Assembly (NCBI GenBank): GCA_025331125.1
Contig: JAOALB010000103.1
Span: 124,001-188,000, forward strand
DNA length: 64,000 nucleotides
DNA from: Mycogone perniciosa
Taxonomy: Eukaryota; Ascomycota; Sordariomycetes; Hypocreales; Hypocreaceae
Direction of reading: 5' to 3'
Shown in pieces: positions 32,601 through 43,535 of the stretch. The translations under genes were made by a program, and so were the position numbers. Below the pieces are notes generated by a model, which saw only the letters and a program-made list of their open reading frames with translations, was not told the DNA's origin and did not search any database. Position 1 is the first letter of the stretch, and every line of letters begins with the position of its first letter.

Positions 32601-35600
32601 ATGACCCCAATGAGGAGATATCCATCGAACCGTATTAGCACTCAATGCTGATTTTTGTTCGGGGTGAGCAAAGAGGTCTAGCTTCGAGTAGTTGATGATA
32701 AGGATCAGTTTGAAAATGATCAGTTTGCCCTTCACATCTGTGCATGAATCCATGAAGTCGATGGCAATATGTAGGATTTCCTCCGTGGTCAGGAGACCCG
32801 TAAGCTCCGGAAGCCAAGTGTGGAAGTGTTGTACAGCCAAGGTTTGACTGCCTACTAACACGGGCGCTGAGTTGCGCATCATCTCATCAAGGGCTTTGAA
32901 AATGGTCCGCAAATTCCGAGTGAATCCTTGAGTAGAAGATGTGATTCCTATTCCAGCCTCCTTTGCCCTCTGCTGTCCACGAGATTGGGTGATGAACTTG
33001 AGTATATGCCGTACAACTTTGAAAGTAGCACGCAGCTTGCGAGCCGTCTCCGGCTCTGTGGGATTCTTGAGAAGTCTAGTAAAGGACCGTATCAAGCAAG
33101 GTGTAGCAAAAGGATAGTTGAATTGGGTCTCGGCATATTGGTCGACGAGAGGACCCAGGTTGAACCTTCGATCATGAACAATACCAAGAACTCTGACCAT
33201 GGCCGTAAACACCAGATCTTCATACTCATCGTTTCCGGAGTACTCGACAAGAATTCCAAAGAGACTGTCCAGCACATTACTAAGAAGCTTGACAACTTCA
33301 ATCTCGGGGACGAAAATAAGCTGTCTCAGCACCGTAGGGATTTCATCCTTTGGCAATTCCTTCCATTTGAGAACCCCCAGGATGACCCTATCTTGTGAGA
33401 ACCTGGTGCTGCAGAGGAAAGTGTCAATGAGCAATACCGCAAGTGGGCCGGTGACCTCGACAGAATGCTCATCTTTGCCACGCGGCGCCCATGGAACGGA
33501 GAGATAGCCGCCTCTCCCTGAAGGACCGGCCTGCGCGGTAGAGGTGAACTCGTCTACTTTATAGAGCAAGAGTCCGTGCGGTCCATCGCGAATAAAGGCC
33601 TGGCTTTCCCAGAGGGGCATATGAGCAACAGCGAATGGAGGATTGGGCATATCGGATAAAAACACGACAACATGAGCATTCGCAACATCACTTGGTGACA
33701 GTGAAAGTCGTAGCGTCTGGTTCCAAGCCTCTCCTCTCTCCACAGCAGAGGACTTGAAGGTTGTCATTCCCTCCGTATTGGACGACGTGAAAATGCATTT
33801 TTCAAATCGCTCTCCAGAATGCTGACGAACTTCAAGAGTAACTTGTAGGTTTCCTCCGTGAAGTGTGCTCGGTATGCTCGTTGCGCTGCCTCCATATCTT
33901 GAGAGGAGATGTTGTCTAGCCAAAGCAGCGATGTTGAGAGTGAGATAGATGTCCGATCTAGGCTTTGTTGGCGCAGCAGAGAAGCCTATCCTGCTGGTCT
34001 TCGAAACACCTGACAGCATTGTAGGTGTAGCTTTGATTAAGTCATCGGCATCTGAATGATTGAACTTCTTAAGAGACACCTGCAGTCTCTCGCCCCTTCT
34101 CGATTTCTCATAATGACCCGAAGCGCTGCTCATCAGCTCGCGAATTAATGGGTCAAACTCATCGTCGGGGGAGACCTTCGCGGACGGTGACCAGATACCG
34201 ATAACCTGTTCAACTTCCTCTGCCTGCTTCATGATGGAATTGAGTTTCAAAACACCAATGCCTACTGTGCGCTGGGCCGTCTGTGTTGATTCGACGAGAC
34301 TCGCTGTACTTTTGGACCCAGCAGTGCTTGGTGGACCATAACCATCCTGACTATCCATGCGGCTGGTTGATGGTCTTTCATCTTGCTGCTCTGACACCGA
34401 ATCCATCTTGTTCACGGCACTACCACGGGAGAAGGCAGATCGTGCAGTTTTGGCACCCCACATCAAGCTTCTCCTAGAAGTCTTGGTTCCACTGAGAGGC
34501 GGTGATCGCGGGTTTTCTTTGGAATAGCTGCTATCAGTACCTGACCGGGAAAGGGGTCGGGGCACCACAACTTGCTGTGAGGCCAACACCTTGACGACAA
34601 GATACAACTCGGAGTCAGCTGATGGTGCATCCCCAATGTCCTGCGCAGATAGGTCGGTAAAGAGTGTTCTTGTACAGGAATTTTGCGCAAGAGCCCCTAT
34701 TGATCCGCCTGCTGGTATCTCAATGGCGAAGCATTCCGACAGGCTTGTACCTTTACCATACTGCGGCTTGCTGACGAGGTACGCCATCAAAGTGGTTTCT
34801 TCGACAGAGGTTCCTGCGAAGCCTTTTACCTCCAGCAAGATATGATTGAGGCTTGTAAGCTCAACTATTGGCTGAGGAGGTTCATCTAGCAGGCTCATAA
34901 CCGACTGCAGCTTTGTGACGTCCACCACCGAATCATCACCCGTCAGAACCCGACCGCGGGCTGCTGGGTCTCGTACAACCACCTCGCCACCACAAAGCTT
35001 ATTCACTGTAACCAGATCCCAAACAGTTTTTTCTCGTAATCTCTCGTACTCGTGGGCCGTAAGAACGTTGTAGAGAAACTGTTGGCGATGAAGGTTTAGA
35101 GAAGCGACAAGTTGCGACAGTTTGTCTAGCTTCGAATACTGTCGGGAGAGAAGCAGTTCGTGCAGGTTTTTAGAGTGCCATTCTCGCAGGCATGAAGCGA
35201 TCTCGTCGACCAATGGTTCATCGACCGACGTAGGTGTTTCGTCCCCAATCTTTAGCATAGGAACTGGTGCTGGAGGCCGAGGCGTACTGGGGTCTCTCTT
35301 CATGGGGGCAGATAAATTCCCATAAGTGCCGTTAGTCAGTTCTCTCAGAGGCTTCCTCCACTTGTTCGAACCAGACAGATTCGGTTTCTTGATCGATTCG
35401 GTACCATTGGTTATCCCGCTCTTGGCAGAGTCACTGGCGGGTCGGCCATCCGTATCGCTAGCCAAATCGGCGTCGTCGACTTCATCTGACTCGCCAAGCA
35501 TTTCTCGAATCTCTACATAGCTTCGGGGAAATATGCCACTGAAGACACGAGCCTCCAGTGTCTGCCCCTTGACGGATGTCAAGCCAGCAAGCAAACTGGG

Positions 35601-35759
35601 CGGTGCCACTAGGTAGCCACGCAGCCAGTTGCCATCCGGCGTCTCCTCGATGATGTAGAGCTCATCGCCAATTTCGAGCGGGAGGTCGGCCGGACTCGAA
35701 GCAGAGAAGGGGTATGTCGCGACGGCGAAGGCAATACGGGGTAAAGGCTGCCAGGGCAT
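29674..35759 (-). CDS. DOCK-family guanine nucleotide exchange factor (SH3 - DHR1/C2 - DHR2)
   Basis: 2008-aa DOCK protein, a Rho/Rac-type GTPase activator. Exons (minus strand) 35759-30302 and 30242-29674; the single 59-bp intron starts GTGAGT and ends CACTAG near the 3' end. An SH3 domain opens the protein (about residues 8-85: AVATYPFSASSPADLPLEIG, DELYIIEE, GIFPRSYVEI). A Ser-rich linker follows. The DHR1/C2 domain lies near residues 600-800 (DIYLTLNIAALARQ, VEVRQHSGE-like strands, WNQTLRLSLSP). After a long helical armadillo-like region, the DHR2 exchange domain is near 1480-1800 (RTERAIASIYEKI, YFKVIYKGLGFP, FVYEG). The tail is Ser/Arg-rich and disordered. In fungi such proteins (for example Dck1) work with an ELMO partner on Rac/Rho signalling in polarity and stress. 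Confidence 0.95.
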
Positions 35760-38408
35760 TGAAACGCCGGGTGATGGGCTTTAAAATAGCAGCGATTTGG
35801 TTCGGTTCGAGCAGCCGTTATTTCAGAATCGCGGTGCGCAGCAGCTGAGTGGTCGGGAAGACTCGACGATAACGAATGTGTGCGCTGGCGCGAGAGTGTT
35901 GTAAAGGCATCAAGCTTCAACGCGGCGGGCCGAGGGGCAAGAGAGCCGCGATGGCTAGATTGACGGTTCCCGTTAATGAAATGCTCCTATGGATGCTGAT
36001 GAAGCTCTGAACAGGAGAGTATTTCATGATACGTACGACTTGTGAAAAGCTGTTTGCAGGAGAGGGAAAAAAAGCCGGCTGTTGTTCGACAACCCCTGAG
36101 CAAACGCGGCAAGGATATCTATCGATGGTGATCTGACGGCGCAATGCAGTCAGAATAATCGGTCAATGCCTGGCCGCAAGTCGAAATCGCCCATACCAGA
36201 AAACCAGAATATGAATATTAGATGCTCTGCGCTCCTGGACATGCCAAACTCGAACCCCCGAAATGAAGATAGAAGATGAATTGGCTCCGCGAGGGGAAAT
36301 TTCCAGCCCTGACCGCGAGGTCTTGTCCTTGGTCTCAATACTAATGGACTTCTCTGTCCACGGCGCACGGGCTCCAGGACGCGCTGTACCTGCCTCGTAC
36401 CCACTACTTCTAGTGCTTGCAGTAGTGGTGCAAGCGGTGTTGCGTACGAGTACAGGCACCGTACTGTGTACATATGTTCCAGTGGAGTAATTACTTGTAT
36501 TGATTGATTGCTCAAAGCTGCGAGATCACCTCCTGTTGGCACAACCGGCCCGTGCCTTCAGTCAAATCTAGAATCTATTACGGTACATGTAATAGTGTTC
36601 AGCTGCAATGAAACTTTTCATCGCACAACAGAAGATGTGCGAAACTCGCTGCAGGTGGTTGGCATGCCGTGTTCCGTGGTAGTACTACTGTATAGCTAGC
36701 AATGCCCTCCTTTTCCGGTTGTCGTCGATGGTTTCCGAGAAGTTAGTTGCCTCAACTGTTTCATGTCCAATGAATCTCCTCTAGATAGAGCTCTCATTAG
36801 TCAGTCGTTCTTGAGCTGTAAGTGCATGCATCAGTTTCTCAGTTTCTTCTTATTCATGAATCATCGCCCGATCTCCTATCCCTGGCCCTGTCAATATTAC
36901 TACGCTTATCGGGTTTTATTAATGAACCAGGGACGCTCAGACCTTTGAAACAGTACCTCCATGCTCTTCGCCAACCTACCCTACAAATATATTTCCAAGA
37001 TATCTGGGTTTCAATCGTACATATTTGCATCCATGTATTTCTGTTTGTACCTTTCACTGCTATAGATGCTCACGGCTGTGCGGGAATACTTGGAAATGAC
37101 TAGTGCTCTACGCGTTATTTCGTCGCGGTCACTAAAGTTGTTTGATTGAACGGCTAAACATCTCAAGCCCAGCTCCACACATTCAGGGGGCGGGTTGACC
37201 GCCGTCGATCCAGTCTAGAAAAGACGGCATTTGCCACTTCAACTCGGCTCGTATTTCCACGGCCAACCAAGTTCCATGATGAGCATACACGTACGTACAA
37301 AGTACAAATGCAGGGAGGAACTCCTGTGGCTGAAATCGACAAAGCGGCCCTTGACGAAGCCATATTATGACCTAGTACTCAGTAGTATTAGTCTGCCCAG
37401 GTAATAGTATGTAAGGTACCTCGTAGTCTCCATTGAAGAAATCCATGAAATGCATTACTCTGTACTTGCATACGGAGTACTACGAACCAAGATTTGAGAA
37501 ATGAGCTGTCCCCACATCCCCGCCTCTGTCTTGGCGATCCTAAAGATTCACAAACGCACTCCGTACTACGGAGATGTATGAATACTACTACTATAGTACT
37601 ACGGAGTACCTAGTAATAGTAGATTACATCCTTTCTGTATAGTTGGGCACTACTACTCGTATTCGGCCATCCTAACAATTTTAAGCACTGAAACCGGGCT
37701 CATAACTTCTCTATTATCAGTATCTACTAACGAGCCGGATGTTGTGCGTTCTTAGGATCTGGTAGTGTAGGCTTTGTTCCACCATGAGACAATAAGGTAA
37801 CAGTACTATCGCTCTATGCATCTACTACGGAGTATGGAGTACTTCATTTCAATACATAGTATCATGGAAAATTATGGAATACTATATACATTATTTACTA
37901 ACTGGGTGACAGCATATTAATATCTTATGCACTATACTACCGACAACGTATTCTGTGCAGAATATGCCGTATTACTCCACCAGTTGATCCATTCAGCTTC
38001 ACATATCCCAAATACTACATGGAATAGTTATTCATGCCTATTCTGACCAATGTCGGTGTCGTTCCACCACAGAGAGTAAACAATAGCAGAGGGGACAGCT
38101 GTTTCCAGTTTATTGACATATGTGTTGTCATGGACTTAAAGAGCACGCCCTTGCCTCATAGTTTCGTCACTGTGCTATACAATTGTCTGACCGTCCATTG
38201 TGACCCAATTGCCAAGTCGTAGCACAATTCTGAAGCTGCCTACATAAAGCCCTGGGATTTTAAGCATTCCAACATGCTTTTAATAATCACTCTTTCCCAC
38301 ACTCATCCCCCACGGCCCCGATACGAGAGAACCGCGAACACATAGTTCTCTCCACCTCCACTAGCTTTACCACATTCATACCCATCTTGACAACTTACAT
38401 CGGCCATC
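35760..38408. other. 2.6-kb gene-free region with palindromic motifs
   Basis: Between the DOCK gene and the GNAT gene. No supported gene. From about 37380 to 38250 it becomes AT-rich with many TA steps and holds three TACGGAGTA copies (37471, 37600, 37826). It could be old degraded repeat DNA, but I recognise no element in it. Confidence 0.55.
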
Positions 38409-39224
38409 ATGGGAACACCCTTCATTAGCTTTCTCGAGCCTAGTAAGCTCGAGGGCTTCAAGCACGGCATCCCGCGAGAAACACAGCCCACATCTATCCC
38501 TAAACCATTTCTCGATGCCATGGAGGTCCGCGAGGATGTCTTCGTTAAGGAGCAAGGAGTCCCTGCGGAGAACGAGTTCGACTCCGATGACTCACGGTCG
38601 TGCCACTGGGTCGTCTACGCCAGTGTTAATAAGACAGAAGTGGCCGAAGTGAGGGATGAAGAAGGCAACATCGTGCAGCCACGGAAGAGCTCAACCCGAA
38701 CCACACCTGTAGGAACCATTCGCGTGGTTCCATTCCCGCATGAGCCGCACCCAAAGCCCGGTGGAAGATATTGGAACGGTGTGCTGGAAGGCGAGGAACA
38801 AACTGGCGACAAGAATGACGCAATTCCCACCAGGACATATGCTGCAGATCGACCTACAGCCTTTCATGACGGCAAGGAGCCTTACGTCAAACTCGGACGT
38901 CTGGCGGTGGCAAAGGACTACCGGGGCAACCGACTGGCCGGTCTCCTTGTCAAGACAACTCTCGAATGGCTCAAGAAAAACCCATCCTTCTTCGACCCGA
39001 GCATCAGAGAACTGGGACTAGAACAGATGGGCGTAACCGATGAGACGGGAGCACCACAGTGGGGAGGCCTCGTTTGTGTCCATGCTCAGGAGAAAATCGC
39101 CTATGCCTGGGCAAAATGGGGGTTCGTGGTAGATGAGGACATGGGGAAGTGGTGGGAGGAAGGCATTCCTCATGTTGGAATGTTTCTGCGTCTGAATATT
39201 GGCAACAAGCAACTCCGGATCTAG
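38409..39224 (+). CDS. GNAT-family N-acetyltransferase
   Basis: 271-aa single-exon gene with a Gcn5-related N-acetyltransferase fold. Visible parts: the N-terminal helix pair with FLDAMEVREDVFVKEQGVP, typical of GNATs near Gna1-like and ElaA-like enzymes; the strand PVGTIRVVPF; motif A as KLGRLAVAKDYRGNRLAGLL; and motif B as EKIAYAWAKWGFVVDEDM, where YxxxGF is the usual end of the fold. The acetyl-CoA pyrophosphate loop is normally R/Q-x-x-G-x-G/A; here it reads RGNRLAG, with Arg at the first Gly position. An Arg/Thr- and Pro-rich insert (about 80-130) is larger than in bacterial relatives. The substrate (amino sugar, amine or protein N-terminus) cannot be told. Confidence 0.9.
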   Translation: MGTPFISFLEPSKLEGFKHGIPRETQPTSIPKPFLDAMEVREDVFVKEQGVPAENEFDSDDSRSCHWVVYASVNKTEVAEVRDEEGNIVQPRKSSTRTTPVGTIRVVPFPHEPHPKPGGRYWNGVLEGEEQTGDKNDAIPTRTYAADRPTAFHDGKEPYVKLGRLAVAKDYRGNRLAGLLVKTTLEWLKKNPSFFDPSIRELGLEQMGVTDETGAPQWGGLVCVHAQEKIAYAWAKWGFVVDEDMGKWWEEGIPHVGMFLRLNIGNKQLRI

Positions 39225-39567
39225 AACCCCACTGCGAGGAGACAAACAACGGAATCACGAAGAAGGCATGATCTTTCATTAGAATAGAAGGTAGACTCAC
39301 GGACAAGTCCGCTCACACTAAAAAGCCGAAAACATTCCTTGATTGACGCCGTACTTTTTGTCTCATCACCTGGTGAAGTATAGACACAGGAGGCATGATT
39401 CATTTAGCCCTTGTGGAGCCCATATTTTTATTTAGACCCTAGAGCCACTTGTGACAGTCCATAGCCGCGTTCCCAGACCCGAACGCAAAATGCAATTCTG
39501 AAAGATGCCTGAACCACGCCAAAGCCACACACTCCATCCATCCAGGTAAACCCCCGCCGCGCACCGT
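39225..39567. other. Convergent 3' spacer, no gene seen
   Basis: Between the 3' ends of the GNAT gene and ribosomal protein uS7. Nothing beyond probable UTRs. Confidence 0.6.
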
Positions 39568-40344
39568 TTATCGGTTGCTCTTGGCCACACGCTCCAACTC
39601 GTCCTTCTTCTTGATAGCGTATGAGTTGCTGCTACCCTTCGCGGCGTTGATCAGCTCCTCAGCCAGGCACTCAGCAATGGACTTGACGTTTCGGAAAGCA
39701 GCCTCGCGGGCACCGGTGGTGAGGAGAGCGATGGCCTGGTTGACTCTTCGGAGAGGGGAGACATCGACGGCTTGTCGGCGGACGGTACCGGCAGAGCCAA
39801 TTCGGGTAGAGTCTTCACGGGGACCGCAGTTGACAATGGCGTCAACGGCAACCTGGATGGGGTTCTGGTCGGTCATGAGGTGGATCTAAATAATGTATTA
39901 GCAAATGGTCTCGTTGCCAAGTCCACTGTACAGTCTGGGCACAACATACGATCTCGAAAGCGTGGGCGACAATTCGGACAGCCATGAGCTTCTTGCCGTT
40001 GTTGCGGCCGTGCATCATGAGCGAGTTGGTCAATCGCTCAATGATGGGGCAGTTGGCCTTTCGGAATCGCTTGACGGCATATCGGCCAGCAGAGTGGGTG
40101 ACATAGACGGGGTTTCGCAGGGAAATGTAGTCGCTATTCGGTCAATCCATCAGCACAAAAAATTTCTCCCTCCCAGCAATTTATTTTATCGCAACTCGAC
40201 GTACGTCAGAGAGATGTCGCGGACCTCGACATCGTAGTCCCACTTGTTGAACAGCTTGACGTTGCCGACCTCCTTGACAACATCCTTGGGGAGAACGTCG
40301 GAGACGATCGTGTTCTCGATCTCGATTTCACCGGCGTCAGACAT
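39568..40344 (-). CDS. rps5: 40S ribosomal protein S5 (uS7)
   Basis: 213-aa small-subunit protein that sits at the mRNA exit and E site in the 40S head. Exons (minus strand) 40344-40205, 40133-39950 and 39885-39568; introns are GTACGT...AATAG and GTATGT...TTTAG, and the frame closes. Diagnostic segments: VKLFNKWDYDVEVRDISLTD, RYAVKRFRKANCPIIERLTN, SLMMHGRNNGKKLMAVRIVA, then NPIQVAVDAIVNCGPREDST, RRQAVDVSPLRRVNQAIALL and the C-terminal KKKDELERVAKSNR. All match the eukaryotic uS7 family along the full length. It is divergent from RPS25, 324 bp apart, so the two may share a promoter. Confidence 0.98.
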
Positions 40345-40668
40345 CTTGGCTATTTGCAGTCGAGAATTCCGGTGCTGGCGGGGACTGCAGGTTAGTATTG
40401 CGGAATGTCGAGATGTGATTTTTCGAGATGTTGAAGGTGGGCGTGGTCGCGAGGATTGAAATTTTGGTGGTGTGCCCGTTGGGCGAATCAGGTGGCGCGA
40501 AAAGTTAGGTACGTACCCGCCACCCACGTCCGCTTAGGGCACGGCTGCCCTGGCGAACTCGAACTCCGAGTGGGCGGGTTCGTTCAAGTGGGAGGGCTTG
40601 GAAACGCATCGCCAAAAATTCCCCTTCCTCCACCACTTGCCACCAACGACAAGCACATCACAGACACA
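40345..40668. promoter_or_regulatory. Bidirectional ribosomal-protein promoter
   Basis: 324-bp region between the start codons of RPS5 (minus) and RPS25 (plus). Both genes encode 40S subunits, so balanced expression from a shared promoter is plausible. I could not assign a named factor site with confidence. Confidence 0.6.
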
Positions 40669-41071
40669 ATGGTACGCAGCACCAGCGCTCACGATGGCGT
40701 CGCAAACTAGATGCTGATAGTGAATTTTACAGGCGCCCGCTGCTGGAGCAAAGAAGCAAAAGAAGAAGTGGTCGAAGGGCAAGGTCAAGGACAAGGCCCA
40801 GCACGCCGTCCTGCTCGACAAGACCACCTCCGAGAAGCTCTACAAGGATGTCCAGTCCTACCGCCTCGTCACTGTCGCTACTCTCGTCGACCGAATGAAG
40901 ATCAACGGTTCGCTCGCACGACAGTGCCTCAAGGACCTCGAGGAGAAGGGTATGATCAAGCCGATCGTCACTCATAGCAAGATGAAGATCTACAGTACGA
41001 CCTCCAGCGCCCCCGAAGGAATTTGTTTGCGATACTAACAGTATACAGCCCGTGCCATCGGTGACGCGTAA
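40669..41071 (+). CDS. rps25: 40S ribosomal protein S25 (eS25)
   Basis: 95-aa small-subunit protein. The coding exons are 40669-40671 (the ATG alone), 40733-40994 and 41049-41071. Intron 1 starts GTACGC straight after the ATG; intron 2 starts GTACGA and ends TATACAG. The protein opens with the Lys-rich tail MAPAAGAKKQKKKWSKGKVK, then the winged-helix core: LLDKTTSEKLYKDVQSYRLV, RMKINGSLARQCLKDLEEKG and IKPIVTHSKMKIYTRAI. eS25 lies in the 40S head and in yeast is needed for IRES-driven initiation. Placing the first intron directly behind the start codon is known for several fungal ribosomal-protein genes. An ORF search that ignores introns will miss this start. Confidence 0.97.
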
Positions 41072-43535
41072 ATCAGCTGAACGGTGGAAGTGAAGCATTG
41101 GCATTTGGCGTCTGGTTGGTCTGAAAATAAGAGAACGGCCACAACTGCGGAGGATGATGCAAGGCACATAGAAAGCCTGGTTGGGACTCTTTTCATGCTG
41201 GGTGTAGCATACCTTGGGACCGGAAACGCTTTAGCGTATGGCAACGGAATGAAGATCTTCAAATGAGCAAAAAGACATGACATTTTGAATACAATTGTGA
41301 TGCCACAATTGTTGTCCCACACCTAGATGTGCGATCTATCTTGAGGCTCTCCTTGATGAGTTGCATGACCTACATGTTGAACTCCATTCTACCTATCCTC
41401 TTGAGCCCACTCTACAGATCTCGGTCAGCGCCATCATCAATTGTGAAATTGTGGAGAATTGCCGATTGATATTTATGCCATGGTTGGTGCTGGTCTTATA
41501 TCTAAGGTACCTATATTTACTACTATTATGTAGTACTACCTTACCAGTATTACTAGGCAGTAGTAGATAATACATGTGGATAGTATAATAACATTGAAGC
41601 TCTACCTCGCGCCTATCGCAAAAGTGCAGTTATTAGAAATGGTCCAAGATTGAGGAGAGGATGTTTGTGGTAGGGACCTCATTGCCTTGCATTGGCGATG
41701 TTGGGCTTTTTTATATCAAAGAAGAGAATGATAAAATAAGAGAAAAAAACCAGACAGTGTCCAAACTGACCGATGGATTTTGAACTCTTGATGGGATTTT
41801 TGACATGGAAAAAGTGCTGTCAACACAATGTCCCTCTGCTGCAAACGGGGCCCACCTATGATATGGAACTCTAAGGCTGTATGTAGCGGATGAGAATGCA
41901 GTAACAAAAATGAGCACGCATTGTTCTACAATACCGCCAAAATGGTTGATTATTTTTCAATGTCTACTTTATCTGGAATTGCCCCAGGCTCTACGTAGTA
42001 AAGAATAATAGTATTACCATCAAATATGACTGCATTTATGTTAGGGTGATGAGAGCCACCAAGATCACATGCAAATATCACTACCCAGTCCAGTGCATAT
42101 GTCAATGGGTAGCCATACTGCTTTTATTCCGCTATGCCGCAACCTGATGCCAGATTCAAATTGTGCGTTAAGAAAATAGAGATCAGATATGAATTGTGTT
42201 CTCACAATGTCCGGTGGTCTTCTTCTGCTCGCCAGCCGCAAGATGCCGACTTCCATTCTGTAAAACAGAAGGACCCCCAGAGTTTCTCAGTCTTTTGCCT
42301 AATTAAGTGTATTCTCCAGGGGCAAGCCGTTGATGTACTTCGCTTTCTGCGCTGGAAGGGTTGTGGATTGAAACAGCCTGTCAGTTCTTTCATATGGCTG
42401 GCGTTGTATCCTCTGAATAATGATAGGGCCAAATCAGGCAGGCCAGAACAAATCTGGAATGATGCTACGGGACTTGTTATGCAGTAAAAAAACAGGTTTG
42501 AGTCTCACATGCACAGTTCCCGCCTAGCCAGCCTTTTTGTTGTTATATATGGCGAAGTTAATCAATGTCCCTCAGGATCTCCCTGACTTGTATTCCCCAG
42601 AAGAGGAAATCTTTTGAGACCAAAATCTAATAAGACTCTAGGAGCGGCATTTGTTGCGGGAGGCATATGGAAGCCCCAGATAGGCAGACCGAGGAATTCA
42701 GACTGTCTTCTGGTGGAGCCGGAGTGCGCGGGATGGGCTCAGTTATACCCGATGAGATAAGCGGGACTGTGGCGGTTGCAAGGATACCTACTTAGGTACC
42801 TAGATGCGAAGGACGAGACGACATGTCCTTACGAGTACGGACAGGATGGAGACGTAGGCGAAGCTGATATTATCTCGAGAGCCGTTTTTCAGAGATTTTG
42901 CTAATCTCGCTCCGGTGACAGTTGCTATAGACACTTTGAGGCTTGAAGCTGGGATGCTTGAGGTACTCCGTACTACATATATACTGCTCAACACAGCGGG
43001 TAAATGGCCGAGGGTTGGCGGGTGGCCTCGGCGTGAGAGAATTTCGGAGCGAACCGGTATCTCGCTGCCCAGTATCTCGCTGCCCAGTGACATGAACTGA
43101 GGGCCGCCCAAAACAAAGGTTACAGCACTGTGTCATCTTTTGTGTGCAGCGCGTTGCTGGGGCTTTTTTAGCCAAGACCCAAGCCCAAGCCCCTTGAATT
43201 AGGCAGACCGATATTACAGCAGACCGATAGAACAGACCTGCCTGAGGCTGCTGCAAGCACAGCGCTGTTCGAGAAGGCGATTTGCAGTGCAGGATCCAGT
43301 GGTCCTAGGCTCCTAGGCTGCGGCACTAGCGCAGCCCGGAAAGACTCGCTCTCAAAAGCTGTCCCCTTCAGACCCGCCGCAATTTTTTTTCCCTCCCCCC
43401 CAAACCACCCATTCGCCCGTCGGTGCAGAATTTATTTCGCTCGACTCCCACATCCACTTCTTTCTTCCTCCTTCATCTCCATCTCCCCTCAATCCTTTCT
43501 TGTATTTCCGGGAAAGCGTGAGAACATCAGCCAAA
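41072..43535. other. 2.5-kb gene-free region
   Basis: No supported gene. The first half is AT-rich. TACTCCGTA occurs at 42964-42972, and a 15-bp direct repeat (TATCTCGCTGCCCAG, two copies in tandem) lies at about 43059-43088. From 43380 the plus strand is a C/T-rich leader to the ADP/ATP carrier. Confidence 0.6.

Noticed and set aside
43059..43088. 15-bp tandem direct repeat
   Set aside because: Only two copies, near a divergent sequence; too short to argue a target-site duplication or function.
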